A DNA stretch of 54,014 nt from positions 275 through 54,288 of the forward strand of contig DGIT01000140.1 in the NCBI GenBank assembly GCA_002386465.1, read 5' to 3'. Source of the stretch: Burkholderiales bacterium UBA4615 (GTDB lineage: Bacteria; Pseudomonadota; Gammaproteobacteria; Burkholderiales; Burkholderiaceae_E). The notes beneath the pieces were generated by a model. That model was not told where the DNA came from, did no database searches, and saw only the letters and a program-made list of their open reading frames with translations. Within the stretch, counting starts at the first letter, position 1; the number at the start of each line of letters is the position of its first letter. Of the stretch, positions 16,767-25,472 are shown in pieces. The position numbers and the translations under genes were made by a program.

Positions 16767-17997
16767 GCTCGTGCCCTTCCAGCAACTGCGTCTCGCAAGA
16801 CCTCGTCAGACCTTGCGCCGCGCGGCGATTATCGCCTGCAGTCTCGCGCTCGCAGCAGGCTGCAGCACGCCCCCCGTGCGGCCAACACCCCAAGCAACGC
16901 CTGCCGCCAGGCCAGTGCCCTCCGTGGTGTCGACTGGCATCAGCCCGCAAGGCGCACTACCCGCCTCGGCACCGGTCGCGTTACGCAGCTTGCCGGGCTG
17001 GCAGGCCGACAACCTGGACGGTCTGGCAGCCGCCCTTCGACGCCAGTGCGCGCTGCGCAGTCCGCCAGCGCCCTGGCCAGTCCTGTGCAGCGAATTCACT
17101 AGCCTCGCTGCTGAGGGCAGTGAAGGACTGCGGGCATGGCTGGAGCGGCGCTTCGTTGCGCGCGCCCTGATCGATGCCCAAGGGGCGGACACCGGCTTGA
17201 TCACCGGCTACTACGAACCGCTTCTGAACGGCAGCCGACGGCGTGAGTCGCCTGCGCAGGTGCCGCTGTACGCGCGGCCTGCCGATCTGCTGACGATCGA
17301 TCTGATTGAGGTTGAACCGCGCCTTGCCGGCATGCGATTGCGCGGCAGAGTGCAAGGCAATCGGGTGGTCCCCTATCTCAGCCGCGCGGACATTGACACG
17401 CGCAATGCACTGGCCGGCAATGAACTGTTGTGGGTCGATGACCCGGTCGATGCCTTTTTCCTGGAAATTCAGGGCTCGGGGCGGGTGCAGCTGCGCGACG
17501 GCAGCGTAGCGCGCGTGGGCTATGCCGACCAGAACGGGCATCCGTATCGGGCGATCGGACGCACGCTGATCGACCGGGGTGCGCTGCCGGCCGAAGCTGT
17601 GAGTGCCCCCAGCATTCGCGACTGGTTGCGTGCCAACCCTGCGCAGGCGCGCACTGTCATGCACAGCAATCCAAGCGTGGTGTTTTTCAGGGAACTGCCA
17701 GCCAACACTGCGGATCCAGCGGCGGGGCCGCCCGGGGCCATGAGCGTGCCGCTCACTGCCGAACGGTCACTCGCCATCGATCGCAGTGTGGTGCCCCTGG
17801 GCAGCCTGGTGTGGCTGGACACGGTGCATCCGGTGAGCGGCCAGCCCTGGCAACGTGCGATGCTCGGGCAGGATACTGGGGGTGCCATCACCGGGCGCAT
17901 TCGCGCCGATGTGTTCTGGGGGTTCGGTGCCGAGGCCGCACGCGCGGCCGGGACGATGAAGGCCCGAGGCCGCATGTGGGTCATGGAGCCTCGGTGA
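16765..17997 (+). CDS. mltA: Membrane-bound lytic murein transglycosylase A
   Basis: Outer-membrane lipoprotein of 410 residues that cleaves peptidoglycan glycan strands with formation of 1,6-anhydro-MurNAc. Lipobox LAAGC gives Cys33. The MltA domain has TGLITGYYEPLLNGS and the inserted barrel domain with FFLEIQGSGRVQLRDG. The C-terminal 3D domain has VPLGSLVWLDT and QDTGGAITGRIRADVFWG, where the conserved aspartates lie. It starts within the CATG shared with the opposing micro-ORF. No strong Shine-Dalgarno is visible. Confidence 0.94.
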   Translation: MLVPFQQLRLARPRQTLRRAAIIACSLALAAGCSTPPVRPTPQATPAARPVPSVVSTGISPQGALPASAPVALRSLPGWQADNLDGLAAALRRQCALRSPPAPWPVLCSEFTSLAAEGSEGLRAWLERRFVARALIDAQGADTGLITGYYEPLLNGSRRRESPAQVPLYARPADLLTIDLIEVEPRLAGMRLRGRVQGNRVVPYLSRADIDTRNALAGNELLWVDDPVDAFFLEIQGSGRVQLRDGSVARVGYADQNGHPYRAIGRTLIDRGALPAEAVSAPSIRDWLRANPAQARTVMHSNPSVVFFRELPANTADPAAGPPGAMSVPLTAERSLAIDRSVVPLGSLVWLDTVHPVSGQPWQRAMLGQDTGGAITGRIRADVFWGFGAEAARAAGTMKARGRMWVMEPR

Positions 17998-18006
17998 GGC
18001 CTGCGC

Positions 18007-18795
18007 TCAGGACTCTTTCGAATTGTCCTCGAGCAGTTTCTTCAGGCGCTCTGCCGACACGCCACCCGTTTGACGCTTGCCATTGGCAAAGAACATGGTC
18101 GGCGTGGCGGTCACGCGCAGTTTGCGCGCCAGTTCACCCAGCTTTTCGATCGGCGTGTCGCAGGTACCTTTGTTATCCGGCACCTTGCCGGAGATCATCA
18201 TGTCGTTCCACGCCTTCGAGCGATCGGCAGCACACCAGGCCTGCGCAACCTTGCTTTTCGAATCCGCCGACAGGATGGGCAGCGTGAAGGTGTAGAGCGT
18301 CACATCGGGCAGGCTGATCAGATCACGGCGCAAGGTGCGGCAGTAGCCGCAATTCGGATCCTCGAACACCGCCAGCTTGCGCGTCCCCTTGCCATTAACC
18401 TGCTTGATGGCCAAGGACAGCGGCAGATCTTTGAAGGGCACTGCAGACAGTTCCTCGGTGCGCTCCTGAGTCAGGTTGCGGTTGGTCTTGAATTCAACCA
18501 ACTGGCCTTCCACGAAGCCGAACTGGGCTTTGTCATCGACATAGATAAGGTCCATGCCGATCTGAACTTCCCACAGACCGGGCATTGGCGTCTTGCGCAC
18601 GCCATCGACCTTGTAGCGCCCCTGAAGCCAGGCCTCCACTGCGGCGCGGATCTGCGCCGGCGCTTCGACTGAACCCGGTGCTGCCGTGACGGCCGGCGCT
18701 GAAGCCGATAGGGCCGTCTGTGCATACGATGCGGTCGAGGCGAGCGTGAGAGCCAGCCCAATGGATACGAGAATGTGTTTCAACGTGCTCTCCAA
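18007..18795 (-). CDS. dsbC: Thiol:disulfide interchange protein DsbC
   Basis: Periplasmic disulfide isomerase of 262 residues. The signal peptide (about 1-25) ends in AYAQ. It has an N-terminal dimerisation domain, then a thioredoxin-like domain with active-site CGYC at 149-152 in FEDPNCGYCRTL and the cis-proline loop VTATPTMFF. A second cysteine pair (WCAAD and GTCDTP) matches the structural disulfide of DsbC. Its start is 3 bases after the stop of the UbiH-like gene, so they are cotranscribed. Confidence 0.92.
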   Translation of the reverse strand: MESTLKHILVSIGLALTLASTASYAQTALSASAPAVTAAPGSVEAPAQIRAAVEAWLQGRYKVDGVRKTPMPGLWEVQIGMDLIYVDDKAQFGFVEGQLVEFKTNRNLTQERTEELSAVPFKDLPLSLAIKQVNGKGTRKLAVFEDPNCGYCRTLRRDLISLPDVTLYTFTLPILSADSKSKVAQAWCAADRSKAWNDMMISGKVPDNKGTCDTPIEKLGELARKLRVTATPTMFFANGKRQTGGVSAERLKKLLEDNSKES

Positions 18796-18798
18796 AAT

Positions 18799-20040
18799 TC
18801 AACGTATGGCGTGCGCCACCAGGCGACGCCTCATCCAGCCTGAACGGGCCACCACCCGCCAGCCCAGATCCCGAACTTGTGCCAGGGGCTGCGGAATGGG
18901 GCCGAACAACCGCTGCAGACCGTCGGTGGTGGCCTGCATCAGGGCAACCGGCTCGCGTCGGGCACGCTCGTAGCGACGCCATAACAAGGGATCCGCCAGA
19001 TCGCGGTGCGGCTCGCGACCCTTCAGGACGGCCAGGATTTGCGCCACATCGGCAAAGCCGAGGTTCATGCCCTGCCCTGCGAGCGGGTGCACCGCATGGG
19101 CCGCATCACCAGCGAGCACCAGCCTTGGCGCGACCAGCTGCGGCACGCGCACAAGGCGCAGCGGAAATGCCTGCTGCGCAGTAATGAGCGAGAGCGCACC
19201 CAGCTGACCTTGCGAGGCCTCACGCACCCGCTGCGCCAGTGCCTCAGGTGTCAGGCGCATGAGTTCATCGGCCAGGGACTGAGGGGCTGACCAGACCATG
19301 CTGACCCGGCCTCCTGAAGCGTCTTGAGAGGGCAAGGGCAGCAGGGCGAGTACCCCGATGCCCGGGCCAAACCACTGCCAGGCGGTATCGGCATGCGGCA
19401 GGGTCGTGTCGAAGTTGGCGACCACTGCGCGCTGATCGTAGGGACGCACGCGGGCCTCAATGCCCGCCATGGCCCGTGTGGATGAATCGGCACCATCGGC
19501 GGCAATCGCCAGTCGGGCCACCAGTTCGCGGCCTGGCGAGAGAGTCAGTCGGATACGACCAGACTCGCCCTCGCCTTGAACCTCAAGGCCTTGAACGCTG
19601 TCATCCACCGATTGCACACCGGCAAAGCTCAAGGCACCTTGCAGGGTGCGCATGAGCGACCGGTTCTCAATGATCCAGGCCAGCGCCTCGACCTGGCCGC
19701 TGTAGGCGTCCAGATGCAGCTCCGGTGCGTTGGCCTGCTCGCCTCCGAACACCCGCATGTCATACACCGGGGCCATACGCGCGGTGGGCAGCGCATCCCA
19801 GATGCGCAGTTGGTGCAGCAGGTCGCGGGTGGCCGGCGAGAGGGCATAGACCCGCGCGTCCCAGTCGGTTGCGGACTCTGGCGCGGTCTGATTCGAGCCT
19901 GTTGAAGCGCGTGTGAAAGGGGCGCCAGCGGGACCGACCCAGGCCACCTTGAGCCCGGCTTGCGCGCAACCAAGCGCCACCGCTGCGCCAATCGCACCGC
20001 GGCCGACCACGGCCACATCAACGGATTGGGCAGTCTGCAT
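18799..20040 (-). CDS. FAD-dependent monooxygenase, UbiH/UbiF/COQ6 family
   Basis: A 413-residue flavoprotein hydroxylase. The Rossmann motif VVGRGAIGAAVA lies near residue 10, the conserved DG segment in AIAADGADSSTR, and the second FAD motif in LAGDAAHAVHPLAGQGMNLG. The family hydroxylates the ubiquinone precursor ring; which carbon cannot be read from sequence. I chose ATG 20040 (MQTAQSVDVAVV); a longer frame upstream lacks similarity. It lies 59 bases after the Sel1-like gene and is tightly coupled to dsbC. Confidence 0.88.
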   Translation of the reverse strand: MQTAQSVDVAVVGRGAIGAAVALGCAQAGLKVAWVGPAGAPFTRASTGSNQTAPESATDWDARVYALSPATRDLLHQLRIWDALPTARMAPVYDMRVFGGEQANAPELHLDAYSGQVEALAWIIENRSLMRTLQGALSFAGVQSVDDSVQGLEVQGEGESGRIRLTLSPGRELVARLAIAADGADSSTRAMAGIEARVRPYDQRAVVANFDTTLPHADTAWQWFGPGIGVLALLPLPSQDASGGRVSMVWSAPQSLADELMRLTPEALAQRVREASQGQLGALSLITAQQAFPLRLVRVPQLVAPRLVLAGDAAHAVHPLAGQGMNLGFADVAQILAVLKGREPHRDLADPLLWRRYERARREPVALMQATTDGLQRLFGPIPQPLAQVRDLGWRVVARSGWMRRRLVAHAIR

Positions 20041-20099
20041 CGGCGGATTATAGGTGCGCACGCCATGGGCCGACGCGATGGGCCACGCGACCGATGCGG

Positions 20100-21145
20100 T
20101 CATCGCGCGCAGCTTGCATCGGTCACGGTCAACCCGGAGACAGACCGCACCGTGCACTCCAGTGTGCCGGTAGGTGTCCAGAAGACTGCCATGCAGGCGC
20201 AACCGGCCCAGCCCTTCTGCACGGATGTGCGGTCTAGCCGAATGGAACCCGGGTGCGTGCGCAGGCTGTTTGCAATCTTTTCGATCAGAGGCTTGCCCGC
20301 AAAGATCAGTCCTCGACAGCTTTGCGTCACGCGCTCGCATTCCTGCTGCTGGCGAACCTGCGCGCGCTCGCGGTCGCGCTGCGCCTGGGCAGCCGCAGCA
20401 CGTTCCGCGGCCTCGCGGGCGGGGCGCTCGCGCTCATCCTTTTCGCGGGCCAGACGCTCGCGCTCACGCTCATCGGCCTGGCGTTGCTGCTCGGCAAGCA
20501 GTTGTGCCTCGTATTGACGCCTGCGTTCCTGCGCGACCAGTCGCGCGCGCTGAGCCTCGTCTTCCGCGGCTCGACGGGCATCCTGCGCCTGTTGCGTCTC
20601 GGTCCGTTTGCGCTCGTCGACCGCTGTCGCCAATCGGCGGGCACGCTCACGAACCTCGGCACTTTGCTCGGGATGGGCTTGCGCCCGGCGCAGATAGTCG
20701 AGGGCCCGATCGTCATCGCGGGCCACCGGCATGCGCAGCGACCAGATCTCGCCCAGGCTGAAGAGGGCTGCTGCATTGCCCAGTTCGGCAGCCTTCTCGA
20801 AATAGTTCATGGACTGACGCCATTCGTCATCGGTCAGCTTGACCGACGGATCGAAGCGCGGCCAACAGCACAGGGTCAGCGCAGCTCCATTCCAGGCCGC
20901 AGCGGCCACTGCGCTGGATGCCGCCGGATTGCGGGCCGCCTTCTCGAACCAGGCCCGCGCAGCGGCAGCCCACTCACGCGGGTTGCCGGCTCTGCGGCCA
21001 TCCGGCGAATAGCCTTGCGACGCGAGTCGGACATGTCTTGCGCCAACGCATGCACGGCGAGGACAAGCAGCATCAGGCACGCGATCAAGCGCGAGCCATG
21101 GATGGTACGGGGCGTCGGGCAAAGCTGCAGGGGGCGATCGAACAT
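20100..21145 (-). CDS. Sel1/TPR-like secreted protein with charged coiled coil, apparently frameshifted near the N-terminus
   Basis: The body (20100 to about 21011) encodes two TPR/Sel1-like helical repeats (REWAAAARAWFEKAARN and WRQSMNYFEKAAELGNAAA), then roughly 100 residues of Glu/Arg/Ala/Gln-rich coiled coil, then a Cys-rich C-terminal part. This frame has no signal peptide. A good one (LIACLMLLVLAVHALAQ) lies immediately upstream in another frame, starting at ATG 21145. Restoring one base at about 21011-21013 joins them as RRKAYSPDGRRAGNPREW and would give a 348-residue exported protein. It may be a pseudogene, a phase-variable gene or a sequencing error. Function unknown. Confidence 0.6.
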
Positions 21146-21301
21146 GACTGGGCAGGGATCGTAGTCGCCCGGGGCGGGCTGCGCTGATGATCGATCCGAA
21201 GCCTGCAAGTATCCGCGACATACCCTGGAGGACCCCTCAGCGGTCCGCCGGCGGGCAGCAGGCGGGGATGTGCGGCGCACTCGGCTGGTTGGCCTCAGCG
21301 T

Positions 21302-21330
21302 TTGGTGACCGCGAGGCGATGGGCTATACT
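21302..21330 (+). promoter_or_regulatory. Candidate promoter of tRNA-Phe
   Basis: TTGGTG (21302-21307), 17-base spacer, TATACT (21325-21330). It ends 45 bases upstream of the mature tRNA, a typical distance for a single tRNA transcript. Confidence 0.6.
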
Positions 21331-21375
21331 TCGCGCCCTTGCCCGACGCCAGTCGGGCGCTGTCTGCGACAGCAC

Positions 21376-21451
21376 GGCCAAGTAGCTCAGTTGGTAGAGC
21401 AGCGGATTGAAAATCCGCGTGTCGGTGGTTCGATTCCGCCCTTGGCCACCA
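21376..21451 (+). tRNA. tRNA-Phe (anticodon GAA)
   Basis: A 76-base cloverleaf with the acceptor stem GGCCAAG/CTTGGCC, D-arm AGCTCAGTTGGTAGAGC, anticodon stem-loop GGATTGAAAATCC with GAA, T-arm GTGGTTCGATTCCGC, and an encoded CCA end. No intrinsic terminator is visible right after it. Confidence 0.98.
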
Positions 21452-21686
21452 CAAATCCACTGATTTTTACAGTTTAATCAATCGCTTACGAAGCCGCGTC
21501 GCATAGCACTTAGTCGACGAGTGAGAGATGAGTTGGCTGCATCCCAACGAAATCCCAACGCAGAGCCAACCGACGCGATGAAGTCATGCGCTACTCGACC
21601 CGCGAGGAGCGCATCACAGTGGAATCCATACGCAATACGCCGCTGCGCGGGGGTCCGACGCCACCATCAGCGATCTCGGCACGCAG
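21452..21686. other. Gap between tRNA-Phe and the toxin-antitoxin pair
   Basis: No convincing gene in either strand. It contains a CCCAACGAAATCCCAAC near-repeat around 21544-21560. Genomic islands often end beside tRNA genes, but I see no integrase and no second copy of the tRNA 3' end, so an attachment site cannot be claimed. Confidence 0.35.
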
Positions 21687-22121
21687 TCATGTGATCAATG
21701 GATTGCGGACTGCGAGTGCAGGAAACCTGGAGAAATCGCGGTCGGCCGACCACAACTCGACCACTCCGTGCGAAAGGCAGATCGCGGCGATACGCGCATC
21801 GTGAATAGCGCCGCCGCGCGCTTTGGCCGCCAGTGCCAGCGGCTCCAGTTGCTGCAAGTAGTCGTCGGCCTCGGAGATGAACACAAGGTTCGCTACCGTT
21901 TGCAACGCGCGCAGTTGAGCGAATGCTGTGTTGGAGGGCGTGGGGGTCTTGTAGATGCGCGGATGTGTGACGACCGCGAAGAACTCGTGCGCACACGGCC
22001 AGGGAATGGCCCATGCCCGGGCTCCCATGGCGAGCGACTCCAGTGTCAGACGCGCGCGCTCGTGGAAGGGCGAGTCCGTGCGGTGCGCATAAACGAGGAT
22101 GTTGGTGTCAACCGCGATCAT
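21687..22121 (-). CDS. vapC: PIN-domain toxin, VapC-like
   Basis: A 144-residue PIN-domain ribonuclease. It begins MIAVDTNILVYAH, the signature first aspartate segment, has a glutamate in CAHEFFAVV, and later acidic residues in AIHDARIAA and LWSADRDFSRFP. These fit the four-acid metal site of VapC toxins, which cleave tRNA or rRNA loops. Its start overlaps the antitoxin end by 14 bases. An upstream extension to 22205 is antisense-like and rejected. Confidence 0.88.
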   Translation of the reverse strand: MIAVDTNILVYAHRTDSPFHERARLTLESLAMGARAWAIPWPCAHEFFAVVTHPRIYKTPTPSNTAFAQLRALQTVANLVFISEADDYLQQLEPLALAAKARGGAIHDARIAAICLSHGVVELWSADRDFSRFPALAVRNPLIT

Positions 22122-22350
22122 GGTAGATCTCGTCGCGCATCGTCTCCCAGCGGGCATCCGCGAACTCCGGCGACAACCCGTCACCCATGAAAGGCTGCAC
22201 TGCAAAAGGCGCTGCAGGCTTGCGCCTGCGCTCCCACAGCGCCAGGCGCAAGCCCTCTTCGATCAGCGCCTTGAGCGTAGAGTTTTCGCGCCGCGCAACC
22301 GCCTTGCTGCGCTCCAGAAGGTCGTCTGGCAGTTCGATCGTGGTCTTCAT
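22108..22350 (-). CDS. vapB: VapB-like antitoxin (ribbon-helix-helix)
   Basis: An 80-residue protein starting MKTTIELPDDLLERSKAVAR, a ribbon-helix-helix DNA-binding N-terminus, followed by a C-terminal tail (SPEFADARWETMRDEIYHDRG) of the kind that wraps a PIN toxin. It precedes the toxin gene and overlaps it, the standard module order. It probably represses its own promoter through the palindrome at 22360-22376. Confidence 0.88.
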   Translation of the reverse strand: MKTTIELPDDLLERSKAVARRENSTLKALIEEGLRLALWERRRKPAAPFAVQPFMGDGLSPEFADARWETMRDEIYHDRG

Positions 22351-22359
22351 ATGGCTTAC

Positions 22360-22376
22360 CCATATTTATAATATGG
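22360..22376 (-). promoter_or_regulatory. Palindromic operator/promoter of vapBC
   Basis: CCATATT-TAT-AATATGG is a perfect inverted repeat with 7-bp arms, centred 18 bases upstream of the antitoxin ATG. It overlaps an AT-rich -10-like region (TATTAT on the minus strand). The location and symmetry match an autoregulatory ribbon-helix-helix operator. Confidence 0.6.
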
Positions 22377-22543
22377 ACAGTATGGTAGCCGGAGTTGTCA
22401 TCGTCAATCAATCCGCAAACGTGGCCGGATGCAGGCTAAACTGTGTCATTAGTCTCGTCGCATCGTCACTGTCCGCGCTACAGTTCTAGTGGGCGTGACA
22501 GCTTGGCGCGCTCAAACTAATTCACTGCGCCTCAAAAGCCCAC

Positions 22544-23443
22544 ATGAATCCACCCCAATCCGCCTACCCATCACTTCGCTGCACAGCGCCGGACAGGCGT
22601 TCCTTGCTTCGCGCGGCGGGCGCGCTGGGAGCGCTCACTCTGGGCGCCCCAGTATGCGTTCGCGCGCAGGCCAGCGCGCAGTTCACGATCGGTGTCCTAC
22701 CCAACGTGAGCGCGCGCATTCTCTTTGCGGCCTATCAGCCGATGCGCGAGCATTTCGAGCGCGAACTGGGTCAGAAGGTAGAGATTGCCACCGCACCCGA
22801 CTTTCGCAGCTTCAGCGAGCGCACCCTGAAAGGCGAATACGACATGGTCGTGATCGCGCCGAATCTAGGTCGCGTCGCCACACTGGACGCAAACTGGGAA
22901 TTGCTCGCAGTGTATGACCCGCGCATCCCCGCGCTTGCGGTCGGCGCCATTGAGAACACCGACAACAGCCCTGCGCAGCTGCGTGGCAAATCCGTCGCTT
23001 TGGCCAATCCTCAATCATTGGTGGCCCTGGTCGGATTGGACTGGCTACGCAGCCAGGGCCTGCAGTCGGGCGTTGATTTCAAGACGGTCGTGACGGCCAA
23101 TGACGACAGCCTGGGCGCGGTGCTCAGAAGCGGCGAGGCGCCGATTGCCATCATGAGTCGCGGTGAACTGCGGGCTAAACCGCCCGAAATGCAGGCCAAA
23201 CTGCGGGTCATCCACGAAATTGCGCAAGTGCCTGGATTTTTTGTGATGGCCAATCCGAAGCTCGATGTTGCACAGCGTCGCCGTCTTCGGTCACTCGTCC
23301 AGGGGTTTCCCGCGACGGAAGACGGGCGTCGCTTTCTTGGCCTGTCCGGTTTCACCAACATTCGCGAAGCGACTGAGGCCGATCTGCGCTTTCTCGACCC
23401 CTATAACGACATCACTCGCCGAGGGCTGGGCCTGAAACCCTGA
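22544..23443 (+). CDS. PhnD-like periplasmic phosphate/phosphonate-type binding protein
   Basis: A 299-residue substrate-binding protein of the PhnD/PtxB superfamily. The signal region has a twin-arginine-like DRRSLLRAAGALGAL and ends near VRAQ. The mature part starts with IGVLPNVSARILFAAYQPM and shows the two-lobe pattern typical of the family (LRGKSVALANPQSL in the middle). No ABC permease or ATPase genes are nearby. Instead a hybrid kinase follows 43 bases downstream, so the protein probably feeds a signal to that kinase rather than a transporter. Ligand unknown. Confidence 0.82.
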   Translation: MNPPQSAYPSLRCTAPDRRSLLRAAGALGALTLGAPVCVRAQASAQFTIGVLPNVSARILFAAYQPMREHFERELGQKVEIATAPDFRSFSERTLKGEYDMVVIAPNLGRVATLDANWELLAVYDPRIPALAVGAIENTDNSPAQLRGKSVALANPQSLVALVGLDWLRSQGLQSGVDFKTVVTANDDSLGAVLRSGEAPIAIMSRGELRAKPPEMQAKLRVIHEIAQVPGFFVMANPKLDVAQRRRLRSLVQGFPATEDGRRFLGLSGFTNIREATEADLRFLDPYNDITRRGLGLKP

Positions 23444-23486
23444 GGACGAGGCAGTATCAGCGAATGAGCAGCCCCGTTCGCACGCC

Positions 23487-25472
23487 ATGCACAAGCGCGG
23501 TGCCCACGTGACTGAACGCCGCTTGACTCTGGCATGGCCATGGCAGACATGGCTCAGGCTGCGCCTGAGAACCCGGATGCTGATCGTGGGGCTCCTGCTG
23601 CAGGGTGTCGCGTTGGGTCTGATGGCCCTGGGTGCGATGGCGCTGATCGACCAGCATCTTCGACGCGAAGCCCAGCAGCGCATCGAACAGTTCGGTCCCT
23701 TCATGAATGCCGCGCTCGCTACGCCCATGGCGCAGCGTGATTACGCCTCTGTAGCAGCGATCCTTGCTGAAAGCCGTGAGGCACGCGGATTCGAATTTCT
23801 GACTGTGCTGGATGCCGCTGGTCGAACGATCGCCAATGTCGGCGAAGCCGAACCGGGCGCGAAGCACCTCATCGAAAGCGAAGTCACGCTCGAGCTGTCC
23901 GGACAACGACTTGGGCGCGTGCATTTCGGGATGTCGCTGGAACCTTTCGCGCAAACGCGCGCTAACGCCGCCCGCGTCATGGGCGTCATTGCGCTGGTCG
24001 TACTCGGGCTGAGCTCCGGAATGCTGGTATGGCTCGACAACACCCTGACCCGCCCATTACGCCTGCTGGAAAGCGCGGCACGCGAAGTGCATGCAGGCCA
24101 TTACGCGATCTCTCTCCCCGTCCAGCGTCAGGACGATCTCGGTATGGTGATGCGCGCCTTCGATCGCATGCGCACCGAGATCGAGCGCAAGGTATCCGAA
24201 CTCACCCATAGCGAAGCACTGCAGCGCGGCTATCTCGCTGAATCGGTCGCGCAGCAGGCACGCACCGCTCAGGCCTTGAATGCGGCGCAGGAAGCCAACC
24301 GCGCCAAAGCGGCATTTATCGCCAACATGAGTCATGAAATCCGCACGCCGATGAACGCGATTATCGGGCTCACGGACCTGGCGCTCGATACACCGCCATC
24401 GGCGCAGCAGCGCGAATACCTGACGCTGGTGAGCGCATCCGCCGACAACCTGCTGACCATCATCAACGACATCCTGGATTTCTCCAAGATTGATGCCGGA
24501 CGCATTGAACTTGAAATTCGCCCCTTCGTATTACGCGATCTGGTGCAGCGCATCGCGGGCTTGCATGCTTCGTCAGCTCAGCTCAAAGGGATCACGCTGC
24601 AGGTTGACCTCGCCCCAGACCTTGCGCCGGCCTTTCTGGGTGATGCCCTGCGCATCGGTCAGGTGCTCAACAACTTACTGGCGAACGCCATCAAGTTCAC
24701 CGAGCAGGGTCAGGTCCACTTGCAGGTTCTGGCAGACCCAGCGAATGATCCCCCGCAGGTTCAATTCGCCGTCCGTGACAGCGGCATCGGGATCGCACCG
24801 GAAAAATTGAGCGACATTTTTGAACCGTTCCTGCAGGCCGACACCTCCATCACCCGTCGCTTTGGTGGCACAGGACTGGGCCTGACCATTTCGCGCAAAC
24901 TTGCGCGGGCCATGGGGGGTGATCTCAATGTGACCAGTGTGGCAGGCTCTGGCAGCGTCTTTACGCTCTCGGTGCCGTTGAGCGTCGCAACCTCGCATGA
25001 CGCAGTCACTGCATCCTCCACCATGGTGAGCGGATCACCGTCCCCGGGGCCCGCCTTGCGTTTGCTGCTGGTGGAAGACAATCCGATTAACCAGGTGCTG
25101 GCGAAAACGCTGCTTGAGCAGGCCGGACACACCGTGCTCACTGCAGCCAATGGACGCGAAGGATTAGCCCTATGGCAGCTAGGCGGTATCGATACCATCC
25201 TGATGGACGTTCAGATGCCGGTGCTCGATGGCTTGAGTGCGACGCGCGCGCTGCGCGAGATTGAACGCCAGCAAGGCTTGGAGCGTACACCGGTCATCGC
25301 CATGACCGCCAATGCGATGACCGGCGATCGTGACCAGTGTCTGGCAGCCGGCATGGATGATTACGTCGCCAAGCCGTTCAGCCGCCTCGAGCTGTGGGGG
25401 GCTCTGGCACGTGTTCAGCCTCTCAGGCCAGACTCAGAATGCGCGTCCAGTGGGCAGGCTCTACTGGGGTAA
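23487..25472 (+). CDS. Hybrid sensor histidine kinase (HAMP-HisKA-HATPase-REC)
   Basis: A 661-residue inner-membrane kinase. TM1 lies around 31-54, a periplasmic domain spans 55 to about 158, TM2 follows around 160-182, then a HAMP linker. The HisKA motif FIANMSHEIRTPMN has His283. The HATPase has NNLLANAIKF, DSGIGIAPEKL and FGGTGLGLTISR. The C-terminal receiver has Asp574 in LMDVQMPVLDG and the KPF lysine segment. No Hpt or DNA-binding partner is adjacent. An in-frame GTG at 23508 is an alternative start. The upstream PhnD-like gene suggests a binding-protein/kinase sensor like TorT/TorS. Confidence 0.9.
   Translation: MHKRGAHVTERRLTLAWPWQTWLRLRLRTRMLIVGLLLQGVALGLMALGAMALIDQHLRREAQQRIEQFGPFMNAALATPMAQRDYASVAAILAESREARGFEFLTVLDAAGRTIANVGEAEPGAKHLIESEVTLELSGQRLGRVHFGMSLEPFAQTRANAARVMGVIALVVLGLSSGMLVWLDNTLTRPLRLLESAAREVHAGHYAISLPVQRQDDLGMVMRAFDRMRTEIERKVSELTHSEALQRGYLAESVAQQARTAQALNAAQEANRAKAAFIANMSHEIRTPMNAIIGLTDLALDTPPSAQQREYLTLVSASADNLLTIINDILDFSKIDAGRIELEIRPFVLRDLVQRIAGLHASSAQLKGITLQVDLAPDLAPAFLGDALRIGQVLNNLLANAIKFTEQGQVHLQVLADPANDPPQVQFAVRDSGIGIAPEKLSDIFEPFLQADTSITRRFGGTGLGLTISRKLARAMGGDLNVTSVAGSGSVFTLSVPLSVATSHDAVTASSTMVSGSPSPGPALRLLLVEDNPINQVLAKTLLEQAGHTVLTAANGREGLALWQLGGIDTILMDVQMPVLDGLSATRALREIERQQGLERTPVIAMTANAMTGDRDQCLAAGMDDYVAKPFSRLELWGALARVQPLRPDSECASSGQALLG

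Noticed and set aside
20876..21460. A 194-residue minus-strand frame starting opposite tRNA-Phe
   Set aside because: Its first 30 or so residues (WPRAESNHRHADFQ and onward) are the reverse complement of the tRNA, a well-known spurious translation. Only the inner part from 21145 carries a real signal peptide.
21544..21560. CCCAACGAAATCCCAAC near-repeat as an attachment site or integrase remnant
   Set aside because: Short and imperfect, with no integrase frame and no second copy of the tRNA end.
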